In this document: piece by piece, positions 17,695 to 26,108 of the stretch
Layout of the letters: every line of letters starts with the position of its first letter
How positions within the stretch are numbered: the first letter of the stretch is position 1
Assembly (NCBI GenBank): GCA_934394985.1
Contig: CAKRRF010000007.1
Span: 1 to 64,000 of the forward strand
Reading direction: 5' to 3'
Length of the DNA stretch: 64,000 bases
Source of the DNA: an uncultured Marvinbryantia sp.
GTDB taxonomy: Bacteria > Bacillota > Clostridia > Lachnospirales > Lachnospiraceae
Translations under genes and position numbers: made by a program
Notes under the pieces: model-generated
What the model saw: the letters and a program-made list of their open reading frames with translations, nothing else
What the model was told of the DNA's origin: nothing
Database searches by the model: none

Positions 17695-17731
17695 TACTAT
17701 AGGTATATCACGATTTATTTTCAAGCATATT
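17695..17731 (-). repeat. 37-bp direct repeat, right copy; overlaps the spoIVB 3' end
   Basis: Matches 8671-8707 at 35 of 37 positions. It spans the final codons of spoIVB (MLENKS, stop) and the next ~13 bases. The promoter-like hexamers of the left copy are here TTGAAA and TATAGT. The distance between copies is 9024 bp, enclosing the riboswitch and the three surface-protein genes. Confidence 0.85.
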
Positions 17732-18961
17732 CTCGATAAAAATACCATATCCTCTGGAAGGATCTTTGACAAACACATGGGTCACTGCTCCCACTATTTT
17801 CCCATTCTGCAAAATCGGACTGCCTGACATTCCACGTACAATTCCTCCTGTAAGTTCTAACAATTCTGGATCTGTCACACAAATCACCATACCTTTATTA
17901 GCATCGCTGTTGTTCAGATTAATCTTCTCGATTTCTATCTGATATTCTTTTCGTTCCCCGGTGATCCCGCTTATTATGGTAGCGGGTCCTGCCTGTATTT
18001 CCTGTTTATAGGCAACCTCCATTTCCTCCAGTCCGTCTGCTGCCCCGGATGTCAGCTTTCCAAAAATACCAATCTCTGAATTTTCCATAATAGTTCCCAG
18101 AATATTTTCAGGCTGGTAATCAATCACGCCTCCCACTTCTCCCGGCATCCCATCGATTCCTTTTACGATGGAACAAACATGTGTATCATAAATATTCCCA
18201 TTTTCCAGAGTCAGTAAGGTACTGGTATCAATATCATTAATTCCATGTCCCAGTGCACCAAAGTTTCCATCCTCTGTCACATAGGTCAATGTTCCAATTC
18301 CCTGTGTATCATCCCGTATCCAGATGCCAGCCTTATACTCCTGCTCTTTTGTCTGTACCACAGGTGCCTGCAGTTCTATAATGTCCGTATCACGCAACAC
18401 TGTCAGTTTCACTTCACCTCCGGCAGCCTGACTGATCTGCTGCACCACTTCTTCTTTCTCTGATACCGGAATATCATTTACTGCCAGAATATAATCTCCG
18501 GAATGTACCAGATCTCCGCCCGGATTCTGAGGTTCTCCATGAATATCGCAGACTTCTCCGGTTCCTACAATCAGTACTCCCTGTGTTTTCATGTAAATTC
18601 CAACCGGAATTCCACATGGAATCACCTTTTGCCGTTCTACCACATCTACTTCTACTTTTTTTACCGGTATTGCCCCAAACAGACTATATTGCACTACATA
18701 CCTGTTCCCGTTTCCTGTCACAGTCAGATTTTCAGATGGAATATCTGACTGCCCTCGGCTGTCTGCCACAACAGCCTCTTCCAGCCATTTGGGAACGATA
18801 TCCTGAAACATTTCGGTTCTGTGATCTTCGCATGCCACTGTCACCTGATCCGGAATGCTGGTGTACACATCCAGCCAGAATAAAGCACCCGAAAGTCCAC
18901 CTGCCAGCATCAGATCCCATACTATTTTTCTTCTGACGTATTTCTTTGTCCTTTTTCCCAT
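17708..18961 (-). CDS. spoIVB: SpoIVB serine peptidase, sporulation signal
   Basis: 417 residues. A single N-terminal membrane anchor (~14-31) exports the protein into the intermembrane space of the developing spore, where SpoIVB triggers SpoIVFB and so pro-sigma-K processing. A PDZ domain (~110-185: GEVCDIHGEPQNPGG, SGDYILAVNDIPVS) is followed by the S55 peptidase domain, with the His in GALGHGINDIDT and the Ser in VRGMSGSPI. Length fits the family. It follows recN as in most spore-forming Clostridia. The gene usually found next, spo0A, is absent here; the surface-protein cassette is there instead. Confidence 0.95.
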   Translation of the reverse strand: MGKRTKKYVRRKIVWDLMLAGGLSGALFWLDVYTSIPDQVTVACEDHRTEMFQDIVPKWLEEAVVADSRGQSDIPSENLTVTGNGNRYVVQYSLFGAIPVKKVEVDVVERQKVIPCGIPVGIYMKTQGVLIVGTGEVCDIHGEPQNPGGDLVHSGDYILAVNDIPVSEKEEVVQQISQAAGGEVKLTVLRDTDIIELQAPVVQTKEQEYKAGIWIRDDTQGIGTLTYVTEDGNFGALGHGINDIDTSTLLTLENGNIYDTHVCSIVKGIDGMPGEVGGVIDYQPENILGTIMENSEIGIFGKLTSGAADGLEEMEVAYKQEIQAGPATIISGITGERKEYQIEIEKINLNNSDANKGMVICVTDPELLELTGGIVRGMSGSPILQNGKIVGAVTHVFVKDPSRGYGIFIENMLENKS

Positions 18962-19018
18962 CTGCTCACATCCTTTTCCTTATAGTCATCGATGCTTTGG
19001 CGCATTGCACGCATAGAT

Positions 19019-19052
19019 AAAAAGAAGAGTATCTTTTGAGATACCCTTCTTA
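19019..19052 (-). terminator. Intrinsic terminator after recN
   Basis: Minus-strand arms AAGAAGGGTATC and GATACTCTTCTT with a short A-rich loop, followed by T residues, lie between recN and spoIVB. Confidence 0.8.
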
Positions 19053-19078
19053 GTATGTGAGCTATATGTGTTTGTACT

Positions 19079-20764
19079 CTAGTATTTTTTTGTTGCGTCT
19101 GCCATTTCCTTCATTTCACGAGCACTCTTTAATGTAGTCTCAGTAATCTGTGCACCGCCAAGAATTCTGGCAAGTTCTTCTTCGCTTTCCACCAGGGAAA
19201 GTTCACGTATATTCGTTTCTGTGAAACCATCATGTACTGTTTTTTCGATATAATAATGATGATCCGCCATAGATGCAATCTGAGCCAGATGTGTGATACA
19301 TAATACCTGCCGGCTTCTGGCAATGACTGCCATTTTTTCTGAAACTTTCTGTGCCGTTCTGCCACTGATTCCCACATCAATCTCATCAAAAATCAGAGAT
19401 TCTGTCTGATCTCTGTCTGCCAGCACCGTTTTGATCGCCAACATAATTCTGGAAAGTTCTCCTCCGGATGCCACATCTCCCAGCATACGCATCGGAGAAC
19501 CCGGATTCATGGAAATCATAAAACATGCCTCATCAAATCCATTGGCTGACAAAGGTGCCGTCTGCGTCACTTCCATGTCGAAATTTGTCTCAAGGAAGTT
19601 CAGATCTGCCAGTTCTGTTCGAATCTGACCGGCCAGTTCAGAAGCATACTGTTTTCGAATCACAGACATCATTTCGGCATTTTCTCGAAGAAGTGTTTCC
19701 TGCTCGTTAAACACTTTCTGAAGCTGTGCCACATAACTGTCATAATTCTGCAGTTCTTCCAGTCTCTGTTCCTTTTCTTCCCGATATGCAAGAATCTCTG
19801 ATATGGACTGTCCATATTTTACCTTTAACCGATTGATTTCATCCAGTCTTTTTTCGATCTGATCAAATTCATAATCATCAAACGTCAGATCATCCAGATA
19901 TCCTGACATTTCCCTGTTAAAATCTGACAACAGGCTTTCTATCTCTGCCAGCTGTTTTTCCAGTTCTCGCAGGTCCTCATCATACTCCTGTACTGTCTGC
20001 AAACGTTGTACTGCGGCAGAAATCAGATCGGAGGCACAGCTTCCGCCTTCATTGTCCCCTGTCAGCTGATACGCTTCTCCGGCATTTCCTGCAATCTTTC
20101 TGGCATGAAACAGCTTCTTATATCGCGCCTCCAGTTCCTCGTCTTCGCCGTTCTTCAATTCTGCCCGATCAATCTCTTCTATCTCAAACTGCAGAAAATC
20201 CATTTCTTTTTTTCTGGAAGCTTCATCTAATGCGGAGGATTCCAGCTTTTTACGTATCTGTGCATATTCCGCATAAATCTGCATACCCTTTTCTTTATAA
20301 GGTGCCAGTTTTTCTTTCGCATATTCATCCAGAATCTGTAAATGGTTCTTTTTCTGAAGCAGAGACTGATGTTCATGTTGTCCATGAATATCAATCAGCA
20401 GTGACGCCAATTCCCGCACCTGGGACAACGTCACGGTCTCGCCGTTTACTTTACTGATACTCCTTCCATTGATCAGACGGCGGGAAATAATCACCTGTCC
20501 GTCTTCCACCGGAATATCCAGCAGTTCTATTTTCTCTTTTAATCTGGGACTTTCCACTGAAAATACCAGTTCCACCAGAGCGGATGTCTCATCTTCTCTG
20601 GCAAATCCCTTGAAGCTCTGCATTCCAAGAGCCACATTAATGGAACCGATCAGGATCGATTTTCCGGCTCCGGTCTCACCAGTAAGGATATTGAATCCTT
20701 TTCCGAAATCAATCTCCAATTCCCGTATCAGTGCCATATTTTTTACATGTAAATTTAACAGCAT
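19079..20764 (-). CDS. recN: DNA repair protein RecN
   Basis: 561-residue SMC-like ATPase acting in double-strand break repair on the nucleoid. Walker A is GETGAGKSIL near residue 30, the ABC-like signature is ASGGELSRIMLAIK, Walker B is SLIFDEIDVGISG, and a long coiled coil occupies ~150-390. It begins MLLNLHVKNMALIRELEID, typical for the family. In the order argR-recN-spoIVB it is the conserved middle gene. It is separated from argR by 211 bases of repeat sequence, so a separate promoter is likely. Confidence 0.96.
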   Translation of the reverse strand: MLLNLHVKNMALIRELEIDFGKGFNILTGETGAGKSILIGSINVALGMQSFKGFAREDETSALVELVFSVESPRLKEKIELLDIPVEDGQVIISRRLINGRSISKVNGETVTLSQVRELASLLIDIHGQHEHQSLLQKKNHLQILDEYAKEKLAPYKEKGMQIYAEYAQIRKKLESSALDEASRKKEMDFLQFEIEEIDRAELKNGEDEELEARYKKLFHARKIAGNAGEAYQLTGDNEGGSCASDLISAAVQRLQTVQEYDEDLRELEKQLAEIESLLSDFNREMSGYLDDLTFDDYEFDQIEKRLDEINRLKVKYGQSISEILAYREEKEQRLEELQNYDSYVAQLQKVFNEQETLLRENAEMMSVIRKQYASELAGQIRTELADLNFLETNFDMEVTQTAPLSANGFDEACFMISMNPGSPMRMLGDVASGGELSRIMLAIKTVLADRDQTESLIFDEIDVGISGRTAQKVSEKMAVIARSRQVLCITHLAQIASMADHHYYIEKTVHDGFTETNIRELSLVESEEELARILGGAQITETTLKSAREMKEMADATKKY

Positions 20765-20809
20765 AATTCTTTTTCCACACTCCCGGCAAGGAAATCATGA
20801 TTACATATG

Positions 20810-20912
20810 TTCAAGAATGCCTCGGCATTCTTGCTGCGAGATGCGCGTCATGCAAAGCATGACATATTTCTTTTGCGCATCTCTGCAATCCTGCCGGAGG
20901 CTATATCAGATG
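20810..20912 (-). repeat. Modular palindromic intergenic repeat, full copy
   Basis: Between argR and recN. On the minus strand it folds into two nested stems: outer arms GAGATGCG/CGCATCTC with inner GTCATGC/GCATGAC, and AAGAATGCC/GGCATTCTT. Partial copies lie at 38054-38088 (inner part deleted) and 58549-58590 (only the outer 5' part). Confidence 0.8.
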
Positions 20913-20917
20913 GGGGA

Positions 20918-20973
20918 TTGACTCCCACCACTGATACTAATTTGCTCCTCGCCACCTGAAGAGGTGGGAGTCA
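20918..20973. repeat. Inverted repeat with GACTCCCACC/GGTGGGAGTC arms
   Basis: Ten-base perfect arms enclose a ~36-base centre that has an inner CCACCT/AGGTGG-like element. It immediately follows argR. The shape resembles the terminal hairpins of IS200/IS605-type elements, but no transposase or tnpB is nearby; it could equally serve as an argR terminator without a T tract. Confidence 0.55.
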
Positions 20974-20975
20974 TC

Positions 20976-21431
20976 TCACATCTGATCTAATATCTTCCGT
21001 ATTTTATCCATTACCAGCAACGTATCATCTACGCTGCGAATCGCACAGAATATCGTATCATCCCCTGCGATGCAGCCGGCAATTTCTTTCCATTTTAATG
21101 CGTCCATAGCTGCTGCCACAGCCATCGCCATACCGGAAACCGTCCTGATCACCAGAATATTCTGTGCCATATCCATGGAGTCAAATCCGTCACGAAGTAT
21201 TCGCAGATATTTTTCATCCAGTTCACTGTTCTGGGTATTCATCACCACATACTTTTGTTTTCCGCCATCAATTGCGATTTTGGTCAGCTTCAGTTCACGG
21301 ATATCTCTGGATACCGTTGCCTGAGTCACCCGAAATCCTGCTTCTTTCAGTCTTCTGGCAAGCTCTTCCTGTGTATCAATATCATATTGATTAATTAATT
21401 CCACTATTTTTGCATGTCGCTGAATCTTCAT
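20976..21431 (-). CDS. argR: Arginine repressor ArgR/AhrC
   Basis: 151 residues, normal length. The N-terminal winged helix (residues 1-70; TQEELARRLKEAGF and TQATVSRDIRELKL) binds ARG boxes. The C-terminal domain (80-151) forms hexamers and binds arginine through the IAGDDTIF motif. In Clostridia it sits next to recN as here, and it controls arginine synthesis and breakdown genes elsewhere in the genome. The start at 21431 follows GGAGG. Confidence 0.96.
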   Translation of the reverse strand: MKIQRHAKIVELINQYDIDTQEELARRLKEAGFRVTQATVSRDIRELKLTKIAIDGGKQKYVVMNTQNSELDEKYLRILRDGFDSMDMAQNILVIRTVSGMAMAVAAAMDALKWKEIAGCIAGDDTIFCAIRSVDDTLLVMDKIRKILDQM

Positions 21432-21443
21432 ATTCCCTCCTGA

Positions 21444-22313
21444 TCAGGCTCCTCTCATCTTCTTGCGAAGTGTCTCCAGGAAACTGATCTGATCTACTTT
21501 TACAAGCTGCACCGTGCTCTGTGCTTTTTCTATCACAACATAGTCCTCACAGGTCATCGCTGCAATCGTATCTCCGTCAAAAGCAACCTCCGCCTCTTCC
21601 TCCGGTTCTTTTCTTTTGCCTATTACCACCTTTATGTTTGCTGTATCCGGCAGAATCACACTTCGTGCAGTCAGTGTATGCGGTGCAATTGGTGTAATCA
21701 TAATCAGTGATGCTGCCGGGGACACAATCGGTCCTCCGGCAGAAAGATTATATCCGGTAGATCCTGTCGGGGTAGAAATAATGATACCATCTGCACGATA
21801 ATCATTCAGAAAACGGTCATTCACATAAATCTTTACATCTATCACATGAATTCTCCCGCTTCTGGCAATCACAATATCATTCAGTGCCACATCTGACAGC
21901 ACTTCCTGTCCCTCGTGATATACCACTCCCCGCAACATCATATGTTCTTCCGTAAAATACTCATCCAGTGCCAGATGATCCAATGCCTCTTCCAGATGAT
22001 CCTGATTCACTTCGGCCAGATACCCAAGCGTTCCCAGATTTACTCCAAATAATGGCAAATGCCGGTTTACCAGATCCCTTGCCGCTCTGAGTACGGTTCC
22101 GTCTCCACCCAGTACCAGTACACAGTCCACATCCTCCGGTATCTTATCCGGATTGCTGGATTTATAGCCTTTATAGCTTTCACCGGCATGGTATTCTTTT
22201 TCTTCCTGCAGAGTACAACGCACACCTTTTTTCTGAAGATAGTCCTGAATCTGATGTCCTATTCGCAGTCCCGGATCCTTCTGCATATTGGTAATAACGT
22301 AAAAATGTTTCAT
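21444..22313 (-). CDS. nadK: NAD kinase
   Basis: 289 residues; phosphorylates NAD to NADP in the cytosol. The catalytic GGDGT motif (VLVLGGDGTVLRAAR) is near residue 70, and the conserved substrate-binding NDYRADGIIISTPTGSTGY is near 170-190. It lies 5 bases after tlyA and 12 bases before argR in the same transcriptional unit. Confidence 0.96.
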   Translation of the reverse strand: MKHFYVITNMQKDPGLRIGHQIQDYLQKKGVRCTLQEEKEYHAGESYKGYKSSNPDKIPEDVDCVLVLGGDGTVLRAARDLVNRHLPLFGVNLGTLGYLAEVNQDHLEEALDHLALDEYFTEEHMMLRGVVYHEGQEVLSDVALNDIVIARSGRIHVIDVKIYVNDRFLNDYRADGIIISTPTGSTGYNLSAGGPIVSPAASLIMITPIAPHTLTARSVILPDTANIKVVIGKRKEPEEEAEVAFDGDTIAAMTCEDYVVIEKAQSTVQLVKVDQISFLETLRKKMRGA

Positions 22314-22318
22314 TCTTT

Positions 22319-23137
22319 TTACTTTTCCTTTTTATCCAGTGATTCGTGAGCCAGATGAACTGTCTTTTCAATATCAAAGGACGGTTCCTCGATCACACTG
22401 CCTTCCGGCATCTTCTGCAGATGCAGCAGATATTCAATATTGCCTTCCGGCCCTTTAATCGGAGAATACTCCAGATTCATCGGCTGGAAATAAATACTTC
22501 TGGCATAATCTGTTACCATCTCAATCACTTCCCGATGTACAGCCGGATCACGAACAACTCCTTTTTTACCGACTTTTTCCTTTCCGGCCTCAAACTGTGG
22601 CTTGATCAGACAGGCAATCTGTCCGTCTTCCGTCAGCAGATTTCGCACCGGAAGCAGCACTTTGGTCAGTGAAATAAAAGACACATCTATAGAAGAAAAC
22701 GCAACCGGTTCCTGAATATCTTCCGGCACCACATAACGGATATTCGTCTTCTCCATACAGACTACTCTCGGATCCTGTCTCAGCTTCCAGTCCAGCTGAC
22801 CATATCCAACGTCAACCGAATAGACCTTTACCGCTCCATTCTGAAGCATACAGTCCGTAAATCCTCCGGTGGATGCGCCTACATCCATGCAAACTTTTCC
22901 ATCCAGTGTAATATCAAATTTTTCCATGGCCTTTTCCAGCTTCAGACCGCCTCTGCTGACATATTTCAGTGTATTTCCCTTTACCGTAATGTCTACCGTT
23001 TCTGCAAACATGGTTCCGGCTTTATCTTCACGTTCTCCGTCTACCAGCACACAGCCCGCCATAATCAGAGCCTTTGCTTTTTCCCTGGATGGTGCCAGCT
23101 GACGCTGTACCATCATTACATCTAATCGTTCTTTCAT
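22319..23137 (-). CDS. tlyA: TlyA-family rRNA 2'-O-methyltransferase
   Basis: 272 residues. An S4 RNA-binding domain (1-65; MVQRQLAPSREKAKALIMAG) is followed by an FtsJ-like SAM-dependent methyltransferase domain with the SAM motif DVGASTGGFTDC near 82-94 and the catalytic Lys in CLIKPQFEAG. TlyA homologues methylate ribose in 16S/23S rRNA; the old name hemolysin A is misleading. The ATG overlaps the dxs stop by 4 bases, so the two are translationally coupled. Confidence 0.93.
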   Translation of the reverse strand: MKERLDVMMVQRQLAPSREKAKALIMAGCVLVDGEREDKAGTMFAETVDITVKGNTLKYVSRGGLKLEKAMEKFDITLDGKVCMDVGASTGGFTDCMLQNGAVKVYSVDVGYGQLDWKLRQDPRVVCMEKTNIRYVVPEDIQEPVAFSSIDVSFISLTKVLLPVRNLLTEDGQIACLIKPQFEAGKEKVGKKGVVRDPAVHREVIEMVTDYARSIYFQPMNLEYSPIKGPEGNIEYLLHLQKMPEGSVIEEPSFDIEKTVHLAHESLDKKEK

Positions 23138-25005
23138 TTTGTCAGTCCTATATATTCTATCACTATTTTCTTCACAACAGAATCTGCATCAATACCACAT
23201 TCCTGCTTCAGCAGATCTACATTGCCATGTTCTACATAATCGTCCGGAAGTGCAATCGTCAGCACCTCTGTCTTGCTTTTCACCTCATTCATATATTCCA
23301 GAACTGCTTCTCCAAAGCCCCCTGCTTTCACGTTTTCTTCCATAGTAACCAGCAGACGGTGCTCCGCCTGAAGCGTACGGATTGCCTGATGATCCAGTGG
23401 CTTTACAAATCTGGCATTTACCAGTGTACAGCCATATCCCATTTCCCGGAGACGGTCACGCACTTCCACTGCCGTCTTTACCATACTGCCTGTTGCCAGC
23501 AGTGCTATCTCATTTTCATCATAAATCGTTTCCCATTTTCCATATTCCACCGGGGCACGGAATCTGGCCAGTCCATCATATGCCTCACCTCTCGGATAAC
23601 GCAGTGCAATCGGCCCGTCATAATGAACTGCAAACTTCATCATATCAGACAATTCCCATTTATTCTTCGGTGCCATTACACACATATTCGGAATCGAAGA
23701 CAGATAGGACAGATCAAATATTCCCTGATGTGTTTCTCCGTCACTTCCCACAAGACCTGCCCGGTCTATTGCAAAAATCACCGGCAGATTCTGAATACAG
23801 ACATCATGAATCACCTGATCATAAGCTCTCTGTAAAAAAGAAGAATAAACTGCCACCACCGGCCGCAGTCCGGCTGCTGCCAGCCCGGCTGCAAAAGTCA
23901 CAGCGTGCTGTTCTGCAATTCCCACATCAAAGAACCGGTCCGGAAACATATTTCGAAACCGTTTGAGCCCGGTTCCGTCCGGCATAGCTGCTGTTACTGC
24001 TACCACATTTGGTTCTCTGTCTCCCATTTTTCGCATAACGGTAGAAAAAATATCGGTATAATTGGCTTTTACCCGTTTCTTTTTCGGCAGACCAGTCTCT
24101 ATGACAAATGGCTCTGCCCCGTGAAATCTGGCCGGATGACGCATTGCCGGTTCATACCCCTGTCCCTTCTGTGTACAGACATGCACCAGAACAGCACCAT
24201 TTACCTGCTTTGCCTCCCGAAAGGCACGGAGTAACTGGTCCATATTATGTCCGTCATACGGTCCCAGATAAGTCAGCCCCATCTCTTCAAACAACATACC
24301 CGGTACAAAAAACTGCTTGATGCTGTTCTTGGTCTTTCGGATATTACGGATTAGCTGCTCTCCTCCTCCCGGAAGACGTGACAATGTACTTTCCACTCCT
24401 GCTTTCAGATTCTGATAAGTTTCTCTGGTTCTTACCTGATTCAGATATTCGGAAAACCCTCCGACATTCTCAGCAATCGACATATTGTTATCATTTAATA
24501 CAATGATAAAATTTCGCTTTAACCTGGAGGCATTATTCAGTGCTTCCCAGGCCATACCGCCGGTCAGAGAACCGTCTCCGATCACCGATATCACAAAATT
24601 GTCATCACCCTTCAGCTGACTGGCCATTGCAAGCCCCAGACCTGCTGAAATGGAAGTAGAACTGTGTCCAGTATCAAAGGCGTCACACTGGCTTTCTTTT
24701 CTCTTCGGAAATCCACTCATGCCACCATACTTACGCAGTGTATCAAACCCTTCTTTTCTTCCGGTCAGGAGCTTATGCGTATAAGACTGATGTCCGACGT
24801 CCCAGACAATCTTATCCTCCGGCAAATGAAAAGACAGATGAAGCGCCATAGTCAGCTCCACTACCCCCAGATTCGATGCAAGATGTCCCCCGTTTTCACT
24901 GATCTTCTGAATCAGAAACTCGCGAATCTCTTCTGCAAGCTGCGGCAGATCCTCTTTCTCGATGTTCTGTATATCATTTTCTTTCTGTATTTTATCTAAA
25001 ATCAT
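23134..25005 (-). CDS. dxs: 1-deoxy-D-xylulose-5-phosphate synthase
   Basis: 623-residue thiamine-diphosphate enzyme; condenses pyruvate and glyceraldehyde 3-phosphate in the first step of the MEP isoprenoid pathway. The TPP-binding motif VIGDGSLTGGMAWEALNNA is near residue 150, the transketolase pyrimidine-binding part holds VGIAEQHAVTFAAGLA, and a C-terminal transketolase domain follows. It lies two bases after ispA, so isoprenoid precursor and prenyl chain synthesis are co-expressed. Confidence 0.97.
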   Translation of the reverse strand: MILDKIQKENDIQNIEKEDLPQLAEEIREFLIQKISENGGHLASNLGVVELTMALHLSFHLPEDKIVWDVGHQSYTHKLLTGRKEGFDTLRKYGGMSGFPKRKESQCDAFDTGHSSTSISAGLGLAMASQLKGDDNFVISVIGDGSLTGGMAWEALNNASRLKRNFIIVLNDNNMSIAENVGGFSEYLNQVRTRETYQNLKAGVESTLSRLPGGGEQLIRNIRKTKNSIKQFFVPGMLFEEMGLTYLGPYDGHNMDQLLRAFREAKQVNGAVLVHVCTQKGQGYEPAMRHPARFHGAEPFVIETGLPKKKRVKANYTDIFSTVMRKMGDREPNVVAVTAAMPDGTGLKRFRNMFPDRFFDVGIAEQHAVTFAAGLAAAGLRPVVAVYSSFLQRAYDQVIHDVCIQNLPVIFAIDRAGLVGSDGETHQGIFDLSYLSSIPNMCVMAPKNKWELSDMMKFAVHYDGPIALRYPRGEAYDGLARFRAPVEYGKWETIYDENEIALLATGSMVKTAVEVRDRLREMGYGCTLVNARFVKPLDHQAIRTLQAEHRLLVTMEENVKAGGFGEAVLEYMNEVKSKTEVLTIALPDDYVEHGNVDLLKQECGIDADSVVKKIVIEYIGLTK

Positions 25006-25006
25006 A

Positions 25007-25894
25007 TTAGTTCTCCCTGGTGACCAGTTCCAGAATCAGTTTTTTCAGAAATTCATTTTCTCGTCCCAGCTGATTCAGAACATCGATAGCCCGTCCCGAG
25101 ATCTGTTCTACATCTTCTTTTGCCTTTTCCAGACCTTCCATGGTCACATATGTCGTCTTATGATTTTTTTCATCACTGTTGATCGGTTTGCCCAATACCT
25201 GACTGGTACTGGTCACATCCAGAATATCATCCCGAATCTGGAATGCCAGTCCCACATCAGAGGCTATCTGCTCGATCTGCTGTACCTCTTCTTTTGCTGC
25301 ACCTGCCAGAATCGCTCCGATCATCATAGACCCTTCAATCAGCGCACTGGTCTTCAGGCGGTAAATAAAATCCAGCTGTCCACGATTTAATGAATGTCCT
25401 GACTCTTCCACATCCACTGACTGTCCGCCAATCATTCCGTTAATACCTGTTTTTTTCGCCAGTACTGCCACAGCCTGTCCTACAGCCGGATTCTCCGGTT
25501 CCAGTTCAAATCCCTTCGCTGCCGTCTCATAAGCCAGATTCAGCAGACCATCCCCTGCCAGAATTGCCATGGCTTCTCCATACACGATATGGGTTGTCTT
25601 TCTTCCTCTGCGGTACTCATCATTATCCATAGCTGGCAGATCGTCATGAATCAGTGAATGGGTATGAATCATCTCCATTGCTGCCATAAATGGCTCCACA
25701 ACTTTACCTGTGCCTCCAAATAACCGATACGCTTCCTGCATCAGCAGCGGACGAAGCCGCTTGCCGCCTGCCTGCATACTGTAATTCATTGCCTGAAACA
25801 ATGTCTTCTGATATCCTGTCTCCGCCGGAAGATACCGGTAAATAATTTCCTGTACTTCTTCCGTCCGTTTCCTCCACTCATCCCGGAAATTCAC
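25007..25894 (-). CDS. ispA: Polyprenyl (farnesyl/geranylgeranyl) diphosphate synthase
   Basis: About 295 residues. The first Asp-rich motif HDDLPAMDND (with the following RRGR) and the second, QIRDDILD, bind Mg-diphosphate. It makes short prenyl diphosphates from IPP and DMAPP. The GTG at 25894 (VNFRDEWRK) is preferred: GAAGGTG lies 5-6 bases before it, while the in-frame ATG at 25912 has a poorer site. Either start lies inside the end of xseB, so the genes overlap. Confidence 0.93.
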   Translation of the reverse strand: MNFRDEWRKRTEEVQEIIYRYLPAETGYQKTLFQAMNYSMQAGGKRLRPLLMQEAYRLFGGTGKVVEPFMAAMEMIHTHSLIHDDLPAMDNDEYRRGRKTTHIVYGEAMAILAGDGLLNLAYETAAKGFELEPENPAVGQAVAVLAKKTGINGMIGGQSVDVEESGHSLNRGQLDFIYRLKTSALIEGSMMIGAILAGAAKEEVQQIEQIASDVGLAFQIRDDILDVTSTSQVLGKPINSDEKNHKTTYVTMEGLEKAKEDVEQISGRAIDVLNQLGRENEFLKKLILELVTREN

Positions 25895-26108
25895 AATAAT
25901 CACCTTCTTCATTTATCATCTGCATTTTCTTTTCTACTGTATCCAGCTTCTCGTTACAGCTTTTTACCAGTTCCATGCCTTCTTTATATGTCTGAAATGA
26001 CTCTTCCAGCGTAGTCTCCCTGTTCTCCAGCACCAGAAGCAGTTCCTCCAGCTTTGCAAAAGATTCCTCCAGGGTAAGATCTTTATCTTTCTTTTTTTCC
26101 TGCTCCAT
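25878..26108 (-). CDS. xseB: Exodeoxyribonuclease VII small subunit
   Basis: 76 residues, nearly all helical, with the family pattern LTLEESFAKLEELLLVLEN then TTLEESFQTYKEGMELVKSC. It binds XseA to form the single-strand nuclease exonuclease VII. Its ATG shares a base with the xseA stop region (26108) and its 3' end overlaps ispA. Confidence 0.95.
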   Translation of the reverse strand: MEQEKKKDKDLTLEESFAKLEELLLVLENRETTLEESFQTYKEGMELVKSCNEKLDTVEKKMQMINEEGDYCEFPG

